A DNA stretch of 64,000 nt from Flavobacterium daejeonense DSM 17708. Its GTDB lineage: Bacteria; Bacteroidota; Bacteroidia; Flavobacteriales; Flavobacteriaceae. The notes beneath the pieces are model-generated. The model did no database searches. It saw only the letters and a program-made list of their open reading frames with translations, and had not been told where the DNA came from. The position numbers and the translations under genes are program-made. This document shows, piece after piece, positions 1 to 7,393 of this stretch. Location: the NCBI RefSeq assembly GCF_000425425.1, contig NZ_AUDK01000015.1, positions 1 through 64,000 on the forward strand. Direction: 5' to 3'. The number at the start of each line of letters is the position of its first letter. Position 1 is the stretch's first letter.

Positions 1-360
1 ATTTAAAAAAATACCAAACAATACTAATCTAATCTTACATTCAGACCAGGGTTGGCAATATCAAATGAAACAATATCAATTTTTATTAAAACAAAAAGGA
101 ATCATACAAAGCATGTCGAGAAAAGGAAATTGTTTGGATAACGCTATTATTGAAAATTTCTTTGGAATAATCAAATCAGAGCTATTTTACCTTAAAAAAT
201 ATAACTCTATAATTCAATTGAAAGAAGAAATTCATCAATACATTGTCTATTATAATAACCAAAGAATTAAATCAAATTTAAACAAAATGAGCCCGATACA
301 ATATCGAGCTCATCATTATCAAAATTAATTATTAATTTGTCTAAACTTTTGGGTGCAGTC
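1..360 (+). mobile_element. IS3-family insertion sequence, 3' end only
   Basis: The window opens inside an IS3-family element. The transposase reading frame is open to the left edge, and after its stop the sequence at 338-360 reads like the right terminal inverted repeat of this family (TGTCTAAACTTTTGGGTGCA then GTC). The left end and the target duplication lie outside the window, so intactness cannot be judged. Confidence 0.75.
2..328 (+). CDS. IS3-family transposase (OrfB), C-terminal part
   Basis: This is the C-terminal half of a DDE transposase that cuts and joins the ends of an IS3-family element. The frame is open from base 2, ahead of the first ATG at 65. It shows the block LHSDQGWQYQ, whose Asp is the second catalytic residue. 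This is followed by SRKGNCLDNA and by ENFFGIIKSE, whose Glu is the third catalytic residue. It ends in the usual YYNNQRI...MSPIQYR tail. The N-terminal HTH and first Asp lie outside the window. The gene is partial because of the window edge; nothing seen suggests it is broken. Confidence 0.85.
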   Translation, partial: FKKIPNNTNLILHSDQGWQYQMKQYQFLLKQKGIIQSMSRKGNCLDNAIIENFFGIIKSELFYLKKYNSIIQLKEEIHQYIVYYNNQRIKSNLNKMSPIQYRAHHYQN

Positions 361-384
361 TATTTCGGGACGGGTTTTGTTTTT

Positions 385-765
385 CTAACCATTCATTTTA
401 AACAATCCTTTGTAGTTTTGCCAGTGCGAATAAATCAGGAAGAGATTCCCTAGAAAAACAGCAATACCAATAGGAAGATTGTTTGGGGTTAAAAAGTAAT
501 TAATTAACAGAATATTGATAATTACGGGAAAAATGACAATATTGGCCAGAGTGGTAAATTTTCCGGTAATAAATGACAAGCCACATAAAAATTCAACTGA
601 TTTTGCTAAAGGCATTAAATAAGTTGAAGCGATTAAACCAATTTGGAACGCTTTGAAATCTCCTGTAGTTGTTGGTTCCGGATTAGAGAGTACAAAATAA
701 CTAATAGAAGTACAAAGAAATATGGCTCCCATGAGCGTACGAACAATAAGGGTTGCAATTTTCAT
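385..765 (-). CDS. DoxX-like membrane protein
   Basis: A small inner-membrane protein of 126 residues with four hydrophobic segments (about 5-25, 43-62, 68-88 and 95-115). The opening IVRTLMGAIFL and the small-residue-rich second and third helices fit the DoxX/DoxX-like family, whose members are often linked to redox or quinone processes but mostly lack a defined function. It stands alone, convergent with the IS3 fragment and divergent from pabB. The family call rests on helix pattern and length, not on a catalytic motif. Confidence 0.6.
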   Translation of the reverse strand: MKIATLIVRTLMGAIFLCTSISYFVLSNPEPTTTGDFKAFQIGLIASTYLMPLAKSVEFLCGLSFITGKFTTLANIVIFPVIINILLINYFLTPNNLPIGIAVFLGNLFLIYSHWQNYKGLFKMNG

Positions 766-1157
766 GATATATTAGATTTTATGGGTTAGCAAATCAAAAA
801 AATCAGGTTGCGGTCCGGCACTTTCATTGTTGGTAAAAACTCTCTTTAGATAACCGTTTCAATCAGAAAAAACCAGTATTTGCAGTTAGAACAAACTACT
901 TTTAGCGGCTTTTGTTTTTCTGTTCTATTGTAAATTTACAAAAAATGCAGCTGATTTTGTGTTTTTTAAGAAATTATTATTTGTTGAAATGTTAATTTGA
1001 TAATCTATTGGTGATTTGCTTTTAAATTTAATGATAAAACTTTTGTTTGTAATTATGATTTTCGAATTCCAAAAGTCATTGTTCTGTGTTAAAATCTGAA
1101 AGTAAAATCCCCAATAAGTCGCGTATTTATTGTAATTTTACCCTTTAAAATTTTACT
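766..1157. other. Intergenic region between doxX-like gene and pabB
   Basis: A/T-rich divergent spacer of 392 bases. I see no ORF worth calling, no strong hairpin and no good match to the paired TTTG and TAnnTTTG promoter elements in either direction. It must hold the promoters of both flanking genes, but I cannot place them. Confidence 0.4.
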
Positions 1158-2444
1158 TTGAGAACATTCTTTACAAAAGATATAACAGGCTTACAATTCC
1201 TTAAAAAACAGCTTTTGTTGTGGTCACAGCAGTTTCGGGAAGTGACTTTTTTGGATAGTAATCAATACCAACAGGAATATTCCAGTTACGACTGGATTTT
1301 GGCCGTGGATGCTTTTACTTCAATTAAAACCGATTATTTTAATGCTTTTGAAGACTTAAAACAATACCAACAATCCAGCAGAGACTGGTTGTTTGGCTAT
1401 TTGTCTTATGATTTAAAAAACGATACCGAAGCATTAACTTCTGAGAATTTTGACGGTTTGCATTTTCCGGATTTGTTTTTTTACCAGCCAAAAAAGCTTT
1501 TTTTAGCCAAAGGAAATAAATTAGAAATTAGGTATTTGCATTTTTGTGATGATGAATTTGAAGAAGACTGGAAGGAAATTATTTCTTTGACAGCTGATTT
1601 TGAAGTTACAGCCACAACTTTGCCTATACAGCAACGTATTTCAGAAGAGGCTTACAAGCAAAAGGTAAGTAAAATGCTGGATTATATTCACAGAGGAGAT
1701 TTGTATGAGGCTAATTTTTGCATGGAATTTTATGCCGAAAACGCACAAATAGATCCATTAGATACTTTTTTAAAACTGAATGTTATTTCCAAACCGCCTT
1801 TTGCAGTATTTTTTAAAAATCACAAACAGTTTTTATTGTCGGCTTCACCCGAACGCTATTTGAAGAAAGAAGGAGATACACTTATTTCGCAGCCGATAAA
1901 AGGAACAGCCAAGCGTTTTTTGGATCTTGTTGAGGATGAAAAGTCTAAAAACGAATTGGCAACCAATGCCAAAGAGCGTGCTGAAAACATTATGATAACT
2001 GATTTGGTTCGGAATGATTTGTCGCATACGGCTCAAAAAGGCTCTGTTCAGGTAACGGAGTTATGTGGGATTTATTCGTTTCTACAAGTGCATCAAATGA
2101 TTTCAACTATTACTTCAAAACTTGATACGCAATACACTGGTGTTGATGTTTTAAGGTTTACTTTTCCGATGGGAAGTATGACCGGAGCTCCAAAGATTTC
2201 AGTAATGAAGATTATTGAAGAACTGGAAGAAACGAAAAGAGGTTTGTACAGCGGAGCCGTAGGTTATTTTACTCCTGAAGGTGATTTTGATTTTAATGTG
2301 GTTATCCGTAGTATCTTATATAATCAGGAAAATAAATATTTGTCTTTTTCGGTAGGAAGTGCCATAACTTCGCTTTCGGTTCCGGAAAAAGAATATCAGG
2401 AATGCTTGTTGAAAGCAAAAGCCATGTTTGAAGTGTTGCAATAA
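1158..2444 (+). CDS. pabB: Aminodeoxychorismate synthase component I
   Basis: PabB converts chorismate and ammonia to 4-amino-4-deoxychorismate for folate synthesis, normally with glutamine amidotransferase PabA, which is not in the window. The 428-residue protein is a chorismate-binding enzyme. The motif PIKGT at 246-250 has Lys where anthranilate synthases have Ala (PIAGT), which separates PabB from TrpE. Further conserved blocks are ERAENIMITDLVRNDL, FPMGSMTGAPK and DFNVVIRS. The start is a TTG; the next in-frame Met is residue 173, so no ATG start could give a full-length enzyme. tilS follows after 17 bases, probably in the same transcript. Confidence 0.9.
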   Translation: MRTFFTKDITGLQFLKKQLLLWSQQFREVTFLDSNQYQQEYSSYDWILAVDAFTSIKTDYFNAFEDLKQYQQSSRDWLFGYLSYDLKNDTEALTSENFDGLHFPDLFFYQPKKLFLAKGNKLEIRYLHFCDDEFEEDWKEIISLTADFEVTATTLPIQQRISEEAYKQKVSKMLDYIHRGDLYEANFCMEFYAENAQIDPLDTFLKLNVISKPPFAVFFKNHKQFLLSASPERYLKKEGDTLISQPIKGTAKRFLDLVEDEKSKNELATNAKERAENIMITDLVRNDLSHTAQKGSVQVTELCGIYSFLQVHQMISTITSKLDTQYTGVDVLRFTFPMGSMTGAPKISVMKIIEELEETKRGLYSGAVGYFTPEGDFDFNVVIRSILYNQENKYLSFSVGSAITSLSVPEKEYQECLLKAKAMFEVLQ

Positions 2445-2461
2445 ATTTTAATTGATAATTC

Positions 2462-3775
2462 ATGTTCGAAAAGTTTGAAAAACATATCCGTCAAAATTTT
2501 CCTTTTCTGGAAAAAAGTCGCTTGCTTTTGGCTGTTAGCGGAGGAATTGACAGCATGGTTTTAGTTCATTTGTTACATCAATTGAAGTGTAATATTGCGT
2601 TGTGTCACTGTAATTTTCAATTACGTGGATTGGAAAGTTTTGGAGATCAGCATTTTGTTCAGGATTATGCTGATGCGAATGCAATTCCGTTGTTTGTAAC
2701 GCAGTTTGACACCGAAGCTTTTGCGGATGATTTTAAACTATCTACACAAATTGCTGCACGGGAATTGCGTTACAATTGGTTTTACGAATTATTAGAAACT
2801 GAGAATTACGATTATATTTTAACGGCGCATCATGCCGATGATAGCATTGAAACTTTTTTAATTAATTTAAGCAGAGGAACCGGATTAGAGGGTTTGACGG
2901 GAATTCCGTCTCAAAATGGTAAAATTATTCGTCCCTTGTTGTCTTTTTCGAGAGCTGAAATTTTGGAATACGCTAAAGAAAATCATATTCAATGGCGCGA
3001 AGACAGCAGTAATGCTTCGGATAAATATTTGCGAAATAAAATCAGACATCATATGGTCCCTTTGCTAAAAGAATTAAATCCGCAATTTTTGGAAAGCTTT
3101 CAAAAAACACAGACTTACCTTCAACAATCTCAGGAATTAGTTGAAGATGCCGCTATAATGGTCTTTCAGCAGGTTGCGAAAGAAGAAGGAGAGATAATTG
3201 TTTTTGATTTGAAACAATTGTTGAAATTGCCTAATTATTCTTCGTATTTGTACCAATGGCTGCATGAATTTGGATTTACTGCCTGGGAAGATATCTATGA
3301 TTTGGTGGAAAGTCAGTCCGGGAAGCAGGTTTTTTCAGCTAATTACCGTTTGTTAAAAGACAGAGGGCAATTGATTCTTAGTCCGCTTCAATTAGAGATC
3401 GAAAATTCCGAATACTGGATAGAAAAGGATTGCGGTGTAATTGATACTCCTTTACATCTTCGTTTTGAAAAAGCTGATAATATTGAAAATACTTCGACAA
3501 ACACAATATTTGTTGATGCGGATAAATTGCAATATCCTTTGGCCTTAAAGCCTTGGCAGGAAGGCGATGCTTTTCAACCTTTTGGAATGAACGGAAAATC
3601 CAAGAAGTTGAGCAAACTTTTTAAAGACGAAAAATTATCTTTAATTGAAAAAGATAATTGCTGGGTTCTTTGGTCAGCTAATCAAATTGTTTGGGTAGTG
3701 GGAGTTCGTCAGGACGAAAGATTCCGAATTTTGGATAGTACAAATAATATTTTGAAAATTACTTTAGAATTTTAA
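2462..3775 (+). CDS. tilS: tRNA(Ile)-lysidine synthetase
   Basis: TilS attaches lysine to C34 of the CAU anticodon of a minor tRNA-Ile, using ATP, so that it reads AUA; this is essential in most bacteria. The 437-residue protein has the PP-loop ATP site SGGIDS at 26-31. It also has AHHADDSIETFLINLSRGTG in the catalytic domain and the C-terminal TilS domain with LKPWQEGDAFQPFGM and GKSKKLSKLF. It lies 17 bases after pabB. Its last 14 codons (DSTNNILKITLEF and stop) are echoed about 740 bases downstream by a divergent remnant at 4516-4557. An inverted repeat begins seven bases after its stop codon. Confidence 0.93.
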   Translation: MFEKFEKHIRQNFPFLEKSRLLLAVSGGIDSMVLVHLLHQLKCNIALCHCNFQLRGLESFGDQHFVQDYADANAIPLFVTQFDTEAFADDFKLSTQIAARELRYNWFYELLETENYDYILTAHHADDSIETFLINLSRGTGLEGLTGIPSQNGKIIRPLLSFSRAEILEYAKENHIQWREDSSNASDKYLRNKIRHHMVPLLKELNPQFLESFQKTQTYLQQSQELVEDAAIMVFQQVAKEEGEIIVFDLKQLLKLPNYSSYLYQWLHEFGFTAWEDIYDLVESQSGKQVFSANYRLLKDRGQLILSPLQLEIENSEYWIEKDCGVIDTPLHLRFEKADNIENTSTNTIFVDADKLQYPLALKPWQEGDAFQPFGMNGKSKKLSKLFKDEKLSLIEKDNCWVLWSANQIVWVVGVRQDERFRILDSTNNILKITLEF

Positions 3776-3782
3776 ACCACTA

Positions 3783-3822
3783 ACCCAAGCTCCGCAAAGT
3801 CTCCGACTTTGCGGATGTGATT
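3783..3822 (+). repeat. Left 40-bp inverted repeat of RAYT element
   Basis: Bases 3783-3822 are the reverse complement of 4476-4515 with one mismatch at position 3812. The repeat contains its own small palindrome (CGCAAAGTC...GACTTTGCG), so it could fold as a REP-type hairpin. It starts seven bases after the tilS stop and is followed by a second short hairpin, AAGGTCTGCGACCTT, at 3824-3838. Confidence 0.85.
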
Positions 3823-3840
3823 AAAGGTCTGCGACCTTCA

Positions 3841-4446
3841 TTACCAATTGTATATTGTATTGATTGATTGTGGTTTCAAAACGTCTATTACTGGATTATC
3901 TACTTTTGTAATTGTTATAATTCCATTATTGTTAACATAATTTGAAGCACTGGAATATAAATAATGAGAAGCTTTGGAAACAATTCCTGCGCGAACAGGA
4001 TTCAAATGGATATAATCCAATTTCGACCAAAAAAACTTTTCAGAGTAAATTTCTTCGGGATGATTACCATACTGCCAAAACTGATATTTTTCATTTCGAT
4101 TATGACTTTTACAAGCAAATTCAAAACGTTTCAGCATCCAATTGGCTCTACTTTCTGGCTCTGTTTCTATTTTATTCAAAATGGTTTTTGCTGTAAACTT
4201 CTTGAAATCCCGAATCAAATCGGATAATTTACTGTTTTCTGACTGAATGATTAAATGAATATGATTAGACATAATTACAAAGCCATACAAAATCATTCCT
4301 TTGTTTTTTATACAAAAATCCAAACTTTCTATTATACAATCTTTATATGTTTTTCTAGAAAAAACATCAACCCAGTCTACAACCGTTGCGGTTATAAAAT
4401 GCACTTTGCATTGATCTCGAATTATGTATCCTTCTTTTTCTTTCAT
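3841..4446 (-). CDS. REP-associated tyrosine transposase (RAYT, IS200/IS605-like Y1 family)
   Basis: A single-strand DNA transposase-like protein of 201 residues. It has the HUH motif in MSNHIHLII near residue 64 and the block LDYIHLNPVRAGIV near 150, both hallmarks of the RAYT branch of Y1 transposases. These proteins act on palindromic REP sequences and are often domesticated, single-copy genes. Here the gene sits exactly between a pair of 40-bp inverted repeats (3783-3822 and 4476-4515), which are its likely substrates. Start is the ATG whose complement is at 4444-4446. Plus-strand frames over this interval are shadows. Confidence 0.85.
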   Translation of the reverse strand: MKEKEGYIIRDQCKVHFITATVVDWVDVFSRKTYKDCIIESLDFCIKNKGMILYGFVIMSNHIHLIIQSENSKLSDLIRDFKKFTAKTILNKIETEPESRANWMLKRFEFACKSHNRNEKYQFWQYGNHPEEIYSEKFFWSKLDYIHLNPVRAGIVSKASHYLYSSASNYVNNNGIITITKVDNPVIDVLKPQSINTIYNW

Positions 4447-4475
4447 ATTTTTTTAAAGGTCAGTCAGAGACTGAA

Positions 4476-4515
4476 AATCACATCCTCAAAGTCGGAGACT
4501 TTGCGGAGCTTGGGT
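4476..4515 (-). repeat. Right 40-bp inverted repeat of RAYT element
   Basis: Inverted copy of 3783-3822, with 39 of 40 bases matching. It lies just upstream of the RAYT start and abuts the tilS remnant that begins at 4516. Its inner hairpin is CAAAGTCGGAGACTTTG at 4487-4503. Just outside its inner edge is another small hairpin, GTCAGTCAGAGACTGA, at 4460-4475. Confidence 0.85.
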
Positions 4516-4557
4516 GATTCAACAAAAAGCATTCTTCAAATTAGTTTAGAACTTTAA
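4516..4557 (+). pseudogene. 3' remnant of a second, divergent tilS allele
   Basis: These 42 bases translate in one frame to DSTKSILQISLEL followed by TAA. The intact tilS ends DSTNNILKITLEF and TAA. The two DNA stretches match at 31 of 42 positions, but the protein changes are mostly conservative. The fragment begins directly at the edge of the right inverted repeat. It looks like the tail of a homologous tilS gene, left when foreign DNA or the RAYT element arrived. Short length leaves some room for chance. Confidence 0.65.
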
Positions 4558-4575
4558 GCCGCAAACTACAAATAA

Positions 4576-4679
4576 AAAAAACATTACCCCAGCCAACCAT
4601 CTCTGTCCAGACTTCGATATTGAATGGCTTCGGCAATATGAGCAGCAGCAACTTCCGGGGAAGTTTCTAAGTCGGCGAT
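4576..4679. repeat. Left copy of 104-bp direct repeat
   Basis: Bases 4576-4679 are identical, base for base, to 11123-11226. The repeat covers the last 96 bases of comM plus eight bases after its stop. It marks the left edge of the four-gene island. A run this long is not a normal target-site duplication. It points to site-specific integration at the comM 3' end or to homologous recombination there. Confidence 0.92.
4584..4679 (-). pseudogene. 3' fragment of comM/yifB
   Basis: This is the last 31 codons and stop of the comM-like gene, identical to the end of the intact gene at 11131-12666. The coding match stops at 4679, where island sequence begins. It has no start and is a leftover of the insertion event. 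In the ancestor, tilS and comM were probably convergent neighbours joined here. Confidence 0.9.
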
Positions 4680-5016
4680 AGAGAGTCTCTTTAAGTGTAT
4701 TTTTTATAAGTATTAAAAAACAAAAATAATTTTAAATACTTGTAATATTTTAGCTATATTGCAAAATAAATATTAGACTACACAAAATAGTGCAAATGTA
4801 CCTGGATAGGTATGAATAGTAGGTGTTTAATAGTATAAATAAATTGTATTTAATGCAGGCATATTTGGTTTTTTGTTAATACAAAAGCTAATGCTGAAGA
4901 AATCTAAAGTGCTTTTTTGTAACATTTAAAGAAAAGAGGAAAACCATAATAATAAACAATAAATAAAATAACTGTATTTTTAGGATATTATTAAAAATAA
5001 CTGATTTGCAAAAAGA
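4680..5016. other. Left end of island and leader of the island operon
   Basis: A very A/T-rich stretch of 337 bases between the comM fragment and the first island gene. It must hold the island promoter, but I see no convincing paired TTTG/TAnnTTTG match. No integrase, no tRNA and no terminal inverted repeat matching the right end (11060-11122) were found. Confidence 0.4.
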
Positions 5017-7221
5017 ATGACAATTGACGAAATCTATAAAAAAGAAGAAATAAGTGTTAGATCTTATCACGTTTGCAAATACAACGAATTACACTTTGTA
5101 TCTGATTTAAAGAAGTATTATTACAAAAATAAATCCTTCGAGAAACTTCGAAATTGCGGTAGGAAATCAAATGAAGAACTCATTGAGATATGTAATAAAT
5201 ATCTAGACGACTATATTGAAAATAAAGATATTGAAGTCAAAAAAGAAAATCCTCTAAAAACAATAATTTCAGAGTTAACAAGAGTTCAAAGGGAAGTAAT
5301 AAATAGTTTCATTTATGTAAATACTAACAGCTTATCAGTAAGAAGTAAGAATGCAATATCACTGCATTTAAAAAACAACTTAAAGGTTAAAAGCTTTATA
5401 GAAAAAATACTGCTTTCCGAAAGTTTCAATGTTCAAAATATAAAAAATGTTGGTGCTAAATGTGTACCTGAAATAGAAGTTTATATTTTAATCATTAAGG
5501 ATTTCATATTTGAAGTAAGCCAAACAACAGATGAAAATTATTTAATTGCATTAAAAAATAAATTTTTAATACAACGAACTTTCGATATTCCATTAGTTCC
5601 TAGTGAAATATTAGAGTCAGAATCAATTTTTCAACTTACAGACTTTCTCTTAAATCAAAACGCATTTTTTGATGAAACTCAAACAGTTATTGTTAAGCGA
5701 GCGTTGAAGTTATTCAATAATCAAAAAGAACTTACACTTGATGAGATAGCTGAACAAGTTGAACTTTCTAGAGAAAGAGTAAGACAAATAAGAAAACTTT
5801 GTTTTGAAGAATTATTTAACAAGCTACTTTTTATTTCTAATTTCAATGACGATTTATTTCAAAAATATAGCATAGATGTTGAATCAATGTATATTGAAAT
5901 AAACACAGATATTTTAGATAAAATCAACCAATCAAATAACACAGATTTTTCTAGAGAATTTATCACTTACATACTTTCAGCATATCTAAAAGATAGTTTT
6001 TCTGTAGTTGGGAATTATGAAGATGTATTACAACCAAAATATTTTAATTCACGCAACAGACACAATTGGAATAACTTCTATTTAGTAGAAAAAGAATTAT
6101 CCTCGGAATTTGATTTCACTTCTTTTACTAATGATATTTCAAACAGGTTAAGCGATAGAATTGAAGAATCGTATTTCTTTAATTTCAAAAGCTATTTATC
6201 AAAGTTTCTATCAAACAGCAATATTGATATTCTAGACTTGTTGTTTCCAATTTGTGAGAAAATAATTAATGAAGAATTTGAAATTTATCTTGATTTAGAT
6301 GAAAACATAAATTTCAAAAGAAACACTACTCGACAAGCACACGAATATGCTTTTGAAGCACTTGAACATTTAGGAAAACCTTCAAAGGTTAAAGAGATTT
6401 TTGAAAAGGTAATAGAACTGCATCCCAACTATGACACAGAAGAAGCAAAAATCAGAGTTTCAATGAAACGGAAAAATGGTTTTGTGCCAATTGGTAGAAA
6501 AAGTGTATTTGGTTTGAAAAAATGGGAAAGTGAATTGGACAATTTCAAAGGAGGTACAATACGAGATATTGTTGAAGAATATTTAATGCAATTTTCTGTA
6601 CCGATACATATTTCACACATAACAGAACACGTTTTAAAATTTCGTCCAAAATCAAATCAATATAGCATTCTTCAAAATTTAAAACTTGATGAATCTGGAT
6701 TGTACATATTTTTTAAAGGTTCGCATATAGGATTAACAATAAAAAAATACAAATCTGACTTTAAGAGAATATCGGAAGTCCAGAAAACCGATAAGAAAAC
6801 GTGGGAAGAAAGGTTTGAAATGCTTCAAAATTTTGTCTCAATAGAAAAAAGGCTACCATTTTCAAATGGTGTGCCTGATAAAGAAATAAAACTTTACCGT
6901 TGGCTTAATGTTCAAAAAAGTACGCAAAATAAAGGAAAATTAACTAAAAATAAAGAGGATAAGCTAAACAGCTTATTAGCGAAATATCCAAGTATTAATG
7001 GTAGACAAAGATTGAACTCAAATGAGAAGTATCAAGAATTAATCTCATTTGTTACGAATAATCATAGGTTGCCTTCAGCTAATAAAAATGGTGAGGAAAA
7101 TTTATATCAATTCTTTTACAAACAGAGAAAGCTATTTGATAAAAACGAACTTGACAGCAAAGAACAAAATAAATTTATTGAAGTTGCTAAACTTCTTCAA
7201 AATATAAAATATGAAAATTAA
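5017..7221 (+). CDS. Multi-domain DNA-binding protein with sigma-region-4-like HTH (island gene 1)
   Basis: No single named family is recognised for this 734-residue protein, but several DNA-binding modules are visible. Residues 41-60 (FEKLRNCGRKSNEELIEI) resemble the helix-hairpin-helix of the RNA polymerase alpha C-terminal domain, with a second such motif at 138-160 (NIKNVGAKCVPEIE). Residues 238-265 (LTLDEIAEQVELSRERVRQI) are a sigma-70 region-4-type HTH. Residues 437-502 look like a HARE-HTH winged helix and 512-575 like another winged helix. The C-terminus (about 594-650 and 670-725) has two repeats similar to the helicase-associated domain. No nuclease or NTPase motif was seen. It overlaps the next gene by 11 bases, so it is probably the recognition or regulatory subunit of the island system; that role is inferred. 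Confidence 0.6.
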   Translation: MTIDEIYKKEEISVRSYHVCKYNELHFVSDLKKYYYKNKSFEKLRNCGRKSNEELIEICNKYLDDYIENKDIEVKKENPLKTIISELTRVQREVINSFIYVNTNSLSVRSKNAISLHLKNNLKVKSFIEKILLSESFNVQNIKNVGAKCVPEIEVYILIIKDFIFEVSQTTDENYLIALKNKFLIQRTFDIPLVPSEILESESIFQLTDFLLNQNAFFDETQTVIVKRALKLFNNQKELTLDEIAEQVELSRERVRQIRKLCFEELFNKLLFISNFNDDLFQKYSIDVESMYIEINTDILDKINQSNNTDFSREFITYILSAYLKDSFSVVGNYEDVLQPKYFNSRNRHNWNNFYLVEKELSSEFDFTSFTNDISNRLSDRIEESYFFNFKSYLSKFLSNSNIDILDLLFPICEKIINEEFEIYLDLDENINFKRNTTRQAHEYAFEALEHLGKPSKVKEIFEKVIELHPNYDTEEAKIRVSMKRKNGFVPIGRKSVFGLKKWESELDNFKGGTIRDIVEEYLMQFSVPIHISHITEHVLKFRPKSNQYSILQNLKLDESGLYIFFKGSHIGLTIKKYKSDFKRISEVQKTDKKTWEERFEMLQNFVSIEKRLPFSNGVPDKEIKLYRWLNVQKSTQNKGKLTKNKEDKLNSLLAKYPSINGRQRLNSNEKYQELISFVTNNHRLPSANKNGEENLYQFFYKQRKLFDKNELDSKEQNKFIEVAKLLQNIKYEN

Positions 7222-7393
7222 AGAAGCTAAACTATTGCAAAATCAAAGACTCAAAGAGATTTGCAATGATAAGGAAGTCAATTTTGAATCTATTGAAACA
7301 TTATTGGATTCAGTTAAAACAAAGAAGTTGCTGAAAAGAAATAATTACCATCAGCAAAAAATTAATGATGTTATTGAAAAAGCAATAAAATGA
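7211..7393 (+). CDS. Small Dnd-associated-type protein (island gene 2)
   Basis: A charged helical protein of 60 residues. The pattern RLKEICNDKEVNFESIETLL followed by a basic stretch and a C-terminal helix resembles the small proteins annotated as DNA-modification-system-associated, which sit beside dnd-type genes; I make this link from memory of the pattern. It overlaps the upstream gene by 11 bases and the downstream ATPase by four (ATGA), so translation is probably coupled. It is likely an accessory subunit of the neighbouring ATPases. Confidence 0.55.
   Translation: MKIKEAKLLQNQRLKEICNDKEVNFESIETLLDSVKTKKLLKRNNYHQQKINDVIEKAIK

Noticed and set aside
3942..4557. Several plus-strand ORFs across the RAYT gene
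   Set aside because: They are antisense to a clear RAYT protein. Only the last 14 codons of one of them, outside the RAYT gene, match the tilS tail.
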